Below are positions 1-4,402 of a stretch of 10,487 nt of DNA, in pieces. Numbering within the stretch: position 1 is the stretch's first letter; every line of letters starts with the position of its first letter. This DNA is from Burkholderiales bacterium (GTDB lineage: Bacteria > Pseudomonadota > Gammaproteobacteria > Burkholderiales > Burkholderiaceae_C): NCBI GenBank assembly GCA_005793295.1, contig SXSX01000139.1:1-10487 (forward strand). The letters are read 5' to 3'. A model generated the notes under the pieces. It was not told the origin of the DNA. It did not search any database and saw nothing but the letters and a program-made list of their open reading frames with translations. The position numbers and the translations under genes are program-made.

Positions 1-361
1 AGTCACAGACGATGAATTCAAAATCCATGGCTGTCAGATCATTGAGAACTTTTTGAACACCTTCTTGGCTCAGGGCATCTTTGTCGCGGGTTTGTGATGC
101 TGCTAAAACGTACAGGTTGTCGCATAGTTTGTCTTTGATTAAAGCCTGATTTAAGTTGGCTTCGTTTTGAATTACGTTGATCAAGTCATACACCACACGG
201 CGCTCACAACCCATGATCAAATCTAAATTTCGCAAGCCCACATCAAAGTCAATCACCACGGTTTTGTGTCCACGCAAGGCCAAACCCGTCGCAAAACTTG
301 CGCTAGTCGTTGTTTTTCCCACGCCACCTTTTCCGGATGTAACCACAATAATTTTTGCCAT
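1..361 (-). CDS. minD: Septum-site determining protein MinD, N-terminal 120 residues (runs off left edge)
   Basis: MinD is a membrane-cycling ATPase of the ParA/MinD family. It binds the inner membrane as an ATP dimer, recruits MinC to block FtsZ rings near the poles, and is displaced by MinE. Reading leftward from an ATG at 359-361, the product begins MAKIIVVTSGKGGVGKTT, with the deviant Walker A motif at residues 10-18 (signature lysine K11, P-loop lysine K16). The switch I-type stretch DFDVGLRNLDLIMG follows at about residues 38-51, and the Walker B strand (FEFIVCD) lies at the window edge. The frame is open to base 1, so the C-terminal half and presumably minE lie outside. minC ends 41 bases upstream, giving the usual minC-minD order. 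The ribosome site is weak (AAAGA-like). Identity is very secure; only the 3' end is unseen. Confidence 0.97.
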   Translation of the reverse strand, partial: MAKIIVVTSGKGGVGKTTTSASFATGLALRGHKTVVIDFDVGLRNLDLIMGCERRVVYDLINVIQNEANLNQALIKDKLCDNLYVLAASQTRDKDALSQEGVQKVLNDLTAMDFEFIVCD

Positions 362-402
362 GGGAAGAATGTCTTTCAGATTAAGGAATTTAGATTTTAA
401 GT

Positions 403-1197
403 TTAAGTGCTTAAAGCTTCAATAATCAGTTTTTCTTGACCGTCGATGCTTAAGCGCACTTGTGCAGGTTTCCCAAGGACATCGGGCCCAAGCTCTTTTT
501 CAGTCGTTCGGTAAACCCCTGCAATGGATACCAATTCAGGTTCCATGCAAAGTGAAAAAATTCGCGCTTGGGTGTTACCTCGTGCACCTGCCATGGCTTT
601 ACCGCGCAAGGAAGCGTAGATATGAATATTTCCGTCCGCAATCACTTCTGCACCCCGGTTAACCATCGCCATTACGACCAAATCGCCACCACGGGCATAC
701 ACCTTTTGCCCTGAGCGCAAGGGCTTGTCGATGACCAGTGCTGGGACCACTTCCGTTTTTAGTGGTGCTTTTTCAATCGAACCCTCTTTGATTTGACTAG
801 CTACTGTTTCGTTTGGTTTTTTTGCTGTAGTTTGCGTTTTTTTGGTTTCTGGAGGAGCTTCCGTTAACCCCCTCTTTTTGGCCTGGACTAAGCCGCTGGG
901 TGGTAAACCACGCACAGCCACTGCAAAAAGCCTGCAATTTTTTAACGCAGACAGAAGTTCAGGCCAATGGGCGTCTTGATCGGCCACGTTTACTTGCGAA
1001 AAATCGAGTACCAAAGGGTCTAGGTCAAAAAAATCGGGACTTTCGCTTAAAGGTCCAAACTGATGAATTAAATCATTGGCGAGTTTGGAAAAGAGTGGCG
1101 TCTTTACGACCAAAGCAACCAAGGAAAGCTGGGCGCTTTTTATGTCAAAAGAGGCGGTTGGTGATCCAGAATGTGATCCTGTCGAATGAACGGGCAT
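403..1197 (-). CDS. minC: Septum-site determining protein MinC
   Basis: MinC blocks FtsZ polymerisation and is positioned by MinD, so that division occurs only at midcell. The N-terminal FtsZ-inhibiting domain starts at about residue 15 (SFDIKSAQLSLVALVVKT). A low-complexity Lys/Thr/Glu/Pro-rich linker follows at about residues 115-155. The C-terminal beta-helical MinD-binding domain carries the family signature (LRSGQKVYARGGDLVVM, then AEVIADGNIHIYASLRGKAMAGA and LVSIAGVYR). I chose the ATG at 1195-1197 (264 residues) because family members begin shortly before the SFDIK-type strand. An in-frame GTG at 1249-1251 would add 18 residues (282 in total). Neither start has a convincing Shine-Dalgarno sequence, so the start is uncertain. 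minD follows after 41 bases and is probably co-transcribed. Confidence 0.95.
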   Translation of the reverse strand: MPVHSTGSHSGSPTASFDIKSAQLSLVALVVKTPLFSKLANDLIHQFGPLSESPDFFDLDPLVLDFSQVNVADQDAHWPELLSALKNCRLFAVAVRGLPPSGLVQAKKRGLTEAPPETKKTQTTAKKPNETVASQIKEGSIEKAPLKTEVVPALVIDKPLRSGQKVYARGGDLVVMAMVNRGAEVIADGNIHIYASLRGKAMAGARGNTQARIFSLCMEPELVSIAGVYRTTEKELGPDVLGKPAQVRLSIDGQEKLIIEALST

Positions 1198-1369
1198 GGG
1201 CGTTTGAGGATCCAAAAAGAGGAAACCAAATCTTACTTGATGCGCGGGCACAATCTGACTAAAGAAAAGTTGCTTGTTTTTTTCTATCCTTGTCTTCTTC
1301 TTTATTTCTTTATTTAACTATAATAGTAGTAGGTAAAATAGGTCTTTTTTTGTTTATAACGTTTTTTTA

Positions 1370-1383
1370 TTGATTGAAATCAA
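1370..1383. promoter_or_regulatory. Perfect FNR/Anr-type box
   Basis: The sequence TTGATTGAAATCAA matches the FNR/Anr/Dnr-family consensus TTGATNNNNATCAA at every defined base, and is extended by one more pair (A1369/T1384) to 7-base arms. It lies in the divergent gap, centred about 158 bases before nnrU and about 125-180 bases before minC, depending on the minC start. An oxygen- or nitric-oxide-sensing CRP/FNR regulator fits nnrU, whose family is tied to nitrite/NO metabolism. The distance to the nnrU start is long, and I see no -10 element at the canonical -41.5 spacing on the plus strand. Confidence 0.6.
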
Positions 1384-1390
1384 TGGCTTA
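1378..1390 (+). promoter_or_regulatory. IHF-like core site
   Basis: Bases 1378-1390 (AATCAATGGCTTA) fit the IHF core consensus WATCAANNNNTTR at every defined position. The match overlaps the right half of the FNR box and sits between the AT-rich tract and the strongest DnaA-box-like sites. The consensus is short and AT-rich, so chance matches are common. It is listed because of its position. Confidence 0.3.
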
Positions 1391-1534
1391 AGGTATGTAT
1401 ATCCATGTTCATGGTTTTGTTTTTGATGTCTCCAAAATGGGGATAAATTCTTCAAAAATATTTTTCTGTGGATAAGTTGGACTTTTCCTGCAAACCATCC
1501 ACATACTTATCCAATAAATTTTGAGGTCTTTTGT

Positions 1535-2113
1535 ATGTTTTTATTGTGTTTTGGTCTGTTTATTTTTTTATCAGTTCATTCACTTCGTCTGAGTGGTGAC
1601 GGTTTTCGAGATCGATGGATTGCACGTGTGGGTGAAAAAGGCTTCAAGTTGCAGTTCACCGCTGTGTCCATTGTGGGATTTATTTTGATACTTGTAGGCT
1701 TTGGTCTTGCCAGAGAAACCCCGTTGTTGCTTTGGACGCCATGGCCGCCTATGCGGCTTGTGGCTGCTTTGCTTACCTTGATTTCTTTTGTTTTATTAGC
1801 CGCCGCCTATGTTCCTGGTAATGCCGTTAAAGCCAAACTTCATCATCCGATGATCTTGGCTGTCAAAGTTTGGGCATTGGCGCATCTTTTATCTAATGCG
1901 AGCGCCGCCCATGTGGTGCTGTTTGGTTCCTTCTTGGTATGGAGTGTTTTGTGTTTCCGAGCTGCACGCCGTCGTGAAAAGCGTTTACAAACAAGCTATG
2001 CGCCAGGGAATAACCCCTCGACAGTGATTACCGTTGTCTTAGGTGGCTTAGCCTGGGCGTTGTTTGCGCTCTGGGGGCACGGCTGGTTGATTGGAATTCG
2101 CGTGTTGACTTAA
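1535..2113 (+). CDS. NnrU family integral membrane protein
   Basis: NnrU-family proteins are multi-pass inner-membrane proteins first linked to nitrite/nitric oxide metabolism; homologues also occur in non-denitrifiers and their biochemical role is not settled. This 192-residue protein has the family's early His-x-Leu-Arg element (HSLRL, residues 15-19) in the first hydrophobic segment. It also has a Lys/Gly amphipathic stretch (about 32-38) and further membrane segments at about 40-58, 70-92, 107-135 and 165-187. Basic loops include RRREKR near residue 145. The ATG at 1535 has a good GAGG ribosome site at 1523-1526. The gene is alone on this strand and its stop lies four bases from the convergent DUF2788 gene. 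An exact FNR-type box upstream suggests oxygen or NO control, which is an inference. Family assignment is from recalled resemblance. Confidence 0.82.
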   Translation: MFLLCFGLFIFLSVHSLRLSGDGFRDRWIARVGEKGFKLQFTAVSIVGFILILVGFGLARETPLLLWTPWPPMRLVAALLTLISFVLLAAAYVPGNAVKAKLHHPMILAVKVWALAHLLSNASAAHVVLFGSFLVWSVLCFRAARRREKRLQTSYAPGNNPSTVITVVLGGLAWALFALWGHGWLIGIRVLT

Positions 2114-2117
2114 CCAT

Positions 2118-2327
2118 TCAGAGATGCAAAATCCATTGGATGGCCATCTTGGCAACAAAACCCACCATACCAAAAGCCAAACCTAAAAACAAAACGAACG
2201 TTCCGAATTTACCGGCTTTGGCTTCCCAAGCCAAGTGACCAATGATGAAAAGCATATAGAGCATAAAAGCACCGACCCCAAAGGTCAGGCCAAAGCCGGC
2301 AATGTCTGCTTCTGTGTAACCGAACAT
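2118..2327 (-). CDS. Small membrane protein, DUF2788 family
   Basis: This is a 69-residue protein with two hydrophobic spans, about residues 12-33 (GLTFGVGAFMLYMLFIIGHLA) and 42-66. A short charged loop (WEAKAGKFG) joins them. The opening MFGYTEADIAGFGLTFG and the KAGKFGTFVLFLGL stretch match the DUF2788 family that I recall from betaproteobacteria. Its function is unknown. The ATG at 2325-2327 overlaps the TAA of the upstream DUF2189 gene by one base (TAATG), so translation is probably coupled and the two membrane proteins are likely made together. It converges on the NnrU-family gene with a four-base gap that leaves no room for a separate terminator. Confidence 0.85.
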   Translation of the reverse strand: MFGYTEADIAGFGLTFGVGAFMLYMLFIIGHLAWEAKAGKFGTFVLFLGLAFGMVGFVAKMAIQWILHL

Positions 2328-3139
2328 TATTCTTCTGTGCGTGAAGGCAAGGTACGGATATCAATCAAGTCACGATAGGCGTGCCAACTGGCATGGCCCA
2401 ACATGGGAATAACCCATACCAAGCCCAACAAGAGTGAGCCTAGTCCCAGCAAGGTAAACACCATAATGAGCCCCGCCCACAGAGCCATTGGGATCGGGTT
2501 TTTGATGACTACAGCCCAGCTGATAACGACGGCTTGTAGCAAAGACACGCGGCGATCCAAAAGCAAAGGCATCGTCACTACGCTTGAGGCAAAGAGGGGC
2601 GCTGTCAGCACGCCACCCAAGGCAAGCCAAAGTTCAAATAGCCAACCGGACGGTGCTAACACCACATGCCGCAAAAAATCGATCGGGCTTTCAATTGGAA
2701 TGGGCGACAACAAGGTAATCAAAGCAGCCGAAGTCAGGACCCACCCCGTCGCAGCTATAGACAGCAGCGCACCAAATTGCACCATGCACCAGTAGTCATT
2801 GCCCCATTTATTGAAATGGCTGTTTTGCCAATTGAGCCAAGTTTTAAGTATCAGACCAAAACCAATTTTTTCCTCGCGTTCTAAAGCCCGGCTTAAGGCA
2901 TACAAACTGGTTGCCAATACAGGGGCGACAACTAAAAACCCCGACAGGGCGCCAGCGAGTAACCAAAACCGGTGATGCGCAACAGCGACAATAAAACCGC
3001 CTGCAAGGGTGAGAGCTAAGCCGTGTATGAGACTAAGCCACCCCAGCCGTGAAATATCTTTCCATGCCAAGGAAAGCCATTCCAAAGGCTTTAGGACACC
3101 AATCGTGCGAACAATCGTGGTTGCGTCAAACTTTTGCAT
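2327..3139 (-). CDS. Integral membrane protein, DUF2189 family
   Basis: This 270-residue multi-pass inner-membrane protein has no known function. The N-terminal part (WLSLAWKDISRLGWLSLIHG, about 20-39) leads into two closely spaced membrane segments (about 38-55 and 58-78). These are followed by a conserved-looking block (VVAPVLATSLYALSRALERE) at about residues 74-95, which is the hallmark of DUF2189. Further hydrophobic segments lie around 122-146, 166-192 and 213-248. The start at 3137-3139 has no clear Shine-Dalgarno sequence. The gene is divergent from the glutaredoxin-like gene (64-base gap) and overlaps the next gene by one base. Assignment to DUF2189 rests on the SGF-x-VVAP-x-LATSLYALSR-x-LE pattern and is fairly secure, but no biochemical role can be given. 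Confidence 0.85.
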   Translation of the reverse strand: MQKFDATTIVRTIGVLKPLEWLSLAWKDISRLGWLSLIHGLALTLAGGFIVAVAHHRFWLLAGALSGFLVVAPVLATSLYALSRALEREEKIGFGLILKTWLNWQNSHFNKWGNDYWCMVQFGALLSIAATGWVLTSAALITLLSPIPIESPIDFLRHVVLAPSGWLFELWLALGGVLTAPLFASSVVTMPLLLDRRVSLLQAVVISWAVVIKNPIPMALWAGLIMVFTLLGLGSLLLGLVWVIPMLGHASWHAYRDLIDIRTLPSRTEE

Positions 3140-3203
3140 AGCTGAAGTGTAAGGACAAACAGCGCACGTCGATAATGCTTGTTTTTAAACGCAGGAGTCA
3201 GCT

Positions 3204-3569
3204 GTGCCTCGTCCTATATTGTTAGACAACCAGATCCACCCCGCTATTCGGCATGAAGTTGAAAATCATCACTTAGAGATCGTGCAAGAAGTACAAGCCG
3301 CCATTGCAGCGCACGCTGTTGTCGTTGTTGGAATGGCAATGAACCCAATGCCTAAACGCGCCCGCGCATCGCTTGATGCCGCTGGTGTGGTTCATACCTA
3401 CTTGGAATACGGAAGCTACTTTAATACGTGGCGCAAACGAAACGCATTGAAAATGTGGACCGGCTGGCCCACATTTCCCATGGTTTTTGTTAAAGGCAAT
3501 TTGATCGGAGGTGCCGAAAATCTTGCGGCACTGATCCAATCGGGAGAGTTAAAAAAGCTATTGGCCTAG
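3204..3569 (+). CDS. Glutaredoxin-fold protein lacking all cysteines
   Basis: This 121-residue protein resembles monothiol glutaredoxins: a VVVVGM strand at residues 39-44, a helix after the active-site position, and the cis-proline element TFP at 90-92. Next come VFVKGNLIGG (94-103, the Gly-Gly of the glutathione site) and a final helix (about 104-119). Where glutaredoxins carry CPYC or CGFS, this protein has NPMP (47-50), and there is no cysteine anywhere, so thiol redox catalysis is not possible. A region of about 35 residues (IHPAIRHEV...) precedes the fold. I recall close relatives in Burkholderiales with the same substitution, so it may be a family trait. A role in binding glutathione or protein partners is inference. 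The start is a GTG at 3204 with AGGAG six bases upstream. It ends in a CTAG shared with the opposing Spy-like gene. Confidence 0.85.
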   Translation: MPRPILLDNQIHPAIRHEVENHHLEIVQEVQAAIAAHAVVVVGMAMNPMPKRARASLDAAGVVHTYLEYGSYFNTWRKRNALKMWTGWPTFPMVFVKGNLIGGAENLAALIQSGELKKLLA

Positions 3570-4060
3570 CCCTTCTTTTTTTCTTGGCGACCACCATTTT
3601 TTTCCATGCGGGCATGCTCAGCATCTAAAACCTTTTTTTGGTCTTCGCTTAAGGCGCCGTATAGCGCTTTAACTGCATCATCGCGTTGGTTTATGTGAGC
3701 GAGCATGGCTTCGTGGTGTTGTATCCGCAATGGTTTCATTTTGTCGATGCGCTCGGGAGTGGTGAGTTTGTCCAATTCGGCACGATCAGGACGTAACGCC
3801 GTCATTTTTGCGGGTGGTTGCATGGCCGCAGTGAATGTGTTCCAAGCGCTTTCCTGCGAGGCAGTAATATGAAGCTTGTTTTTAAGTTGAATGAGGTGGC
3901 GATTGATTCTTTCCGCCATTTTGGCGGGTTCCCCGTGGTGCATGCCGCCCATGTGCATCATCTCTGGGTGGTCGCCTTTGGGCCCCATTTGTGCGAGAGC
4001 ACCAAACCCTGCGGCTCCAAGGACGGCGGCAATGAGCAAAGATTTATAAACGGGTTTCAT
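3566..4060 (-). CDS. Spy/CpxP-like periplasmic protein (LTXXQ family)
   Basis: This is a predicted 164-residue secreted protein. It has a clear signal peptide (K2, hydrophobic 7-22, ALA-Q cleavage about 23/24), then a Met/His-rich patch (HPEMMHMGGMHH, 31-42) and a helical, charged body. The two LTxxQ-type motifs of the family appear as ITASQ (65-69) and LSEDQ (137-141). The C-terminus is Lys/Arg rich (EKNGGRQEKKKG). Spy and CpxP are ATP-independent periplasmic chaperones or stress-sensor partners, and relatives are often induced by metals. The Met/His patch and divergence from copA suggest a copper-linked periplasmic role, which is inference. A strong AGAGGA ribosome site (complement of about 4068-4073) supports the ATG at 4058-4060. 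Its TAG overlaps the glutaredoxin-like gene's TAG within CTAG at 3566-3569. Confidence 0.85.
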   Translation of the reverse strand: MKPVYKSLLIAAVLGAAGFGALAQMGPKGDHPEMMHMGGMHHGEPAKMAERINRHLIQLKNKLHITASQESAWNTFTAAMQPPAKMTALRPDRAELDKLTTPERIDKMKPLRIQHHEAMLAHINQRDDAVKALYGALSEDQKKVLDAEHARMEKNGGRQEKKKG

Positions 4061-4213
4061 TGTGAATTCCTCTTAAGGTTCTTTGATGCGGACATCGCAT
4101 CGCAGTGGGGTTAAGTTTGATGTGACGATGTGTCTGGAATGTGGTTTTCAATGAAGCCTCTGTAAAGTTTCATAAAAAATTAGTGCGAGTTTTAATCCTT
4201 TAGAAAGCGCAAT
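4061..4213. promoter_or_regulatory. Divergent intergenic region between the Spy-like gene and the rdgC stub/copA
   Basis: This 153-base gap must hold the Spy-like gene's promoter and probably the one driving copA. On the plus strand, TTTCAT (4168-4173), 17 bases, then TTTAAT (4191-4196) gives a fair -10 but a poor -35, placing a start near 4203. A 6-base inverted repeat, GATGCG/CGCATC, occupies 4085-4090 and 4096-4101. An 8-base tandem repeat with one mismatch (GATGTGAC, GATGTGTC) occupies 4119-4134. I see no CueR-type MerR operator, so regulation of copA remains unassigned. Confidence 0.35.
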
Positions 4214-4402
4214 GTGTTTAAAAATACAATGGTTTATCAGCTCGCGTCTCCTTGGACGATCAGTCGTCCTGCGTTAGAAAAGGCGCTGGAGTCCCATCGG
4301 TTTTCCGAGTGTGGCGCGTCGCAAGACAAATCTGTGGGATGGTTAGAGCCCCGAGGCCAAGCCTTACGTGGTTTTAGAAGATGCCCCGATGACCTCTATT
4401 GA
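4214..4402 (+). pseudogene. rdgC: rdgC 5' remnant (about 50 codons), overlapping the copA start
   Basis: The reading frame opens MFKNTMVYQLASPW and continues through ALESHRF, ECGASQDKSVGW and EPRGQA (residues 25-50). This is the N-terminal pattern of RdgC, a DNA-binding recombination-associated protein of about 300 residues that modulates RecA. After residue 50 the similarity ends abruptly and twelve unrelated residues follow to a TGA at 4400-4402, which lies past the copA start. No RdgC sequence appears in another frame downstream. The start is a GTG (4214); an ATG two bases earlier is in another frame. The stub most likely arose by a deletion or rearrangement joining the rdgC 5' end to copA. 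It may still be transcribed and could act as a leader frame for copA by translational coupling, which is inference. It cannot provide full RdgC function. Confidence 0.75.

Larger units (their letters stand above)
1341..1515. other. Cluster of DnaA-box-like 9-mers beside an AT-rich tract (origin-like region)
   Basis: The consensus used is TTATCCACA. On the minus strand lie TTATAAACA (1351-1359, 7 of 9), TTATCCCCA (1438-1446, 8 of 9) and a perfect TTATCCACA (1467-1475). On the plus strand lie CCATCCACA (1495-1503, 7 of 9) and TTATCCAAT (1507-1515, 7 of 9). Bases 1469-1477 and 1505-1513 form a perfect 9-base inverted repeat (TGGATAAGT / ACTTATCCA) with a 27-base spacer. To the left is a strongly AT-rich tract (about 1261-1400). 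It holds a TAG triplet run (1324-1332) and, at 1341-1353, a match to 9 of the 11 defined positions of the E. coli origin 13-mer (GATCTNTTNTTTT). This resembles an origin or another DnaA-binding locus. It could also be DnaA control of the flanking genes, or a coincidence in AT-rich DNA. Confidence 0.45.

Noticed and set aside
177..425. Rightward frame of 82 codons opposite minD
   Set aside because: It is a shadow of minD, whose identity is certain.
1319..1324. Perfect TATAAT on the plus strand in the minC-nnrU gap
   Set aside because: It has no -35 at a valid spacing and lies over 200 bases before nnrU in AT-rich DNA, where such hexamers are expected.
3171..3176. GATAAT as -10 for the glutaredoxin-like gene
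   Set aside because: It is a good hexamer and well placed, but no -35 lies at 16-18 bases; too weak to list as a promoter.
4061..4213. CueR or other MerR-type operator for copA
   Set aside because: No long-spacer (19-20 base) promoter with an internal copper dyad was found.
4368..4388. GTG start for copA seven codons upstream of the ATG
   Set aside because: The ATG at 4389 has the more usual codon and a weak GAAG ahead of it; the added residues lie at the rdgC junction and do not look like CopA.
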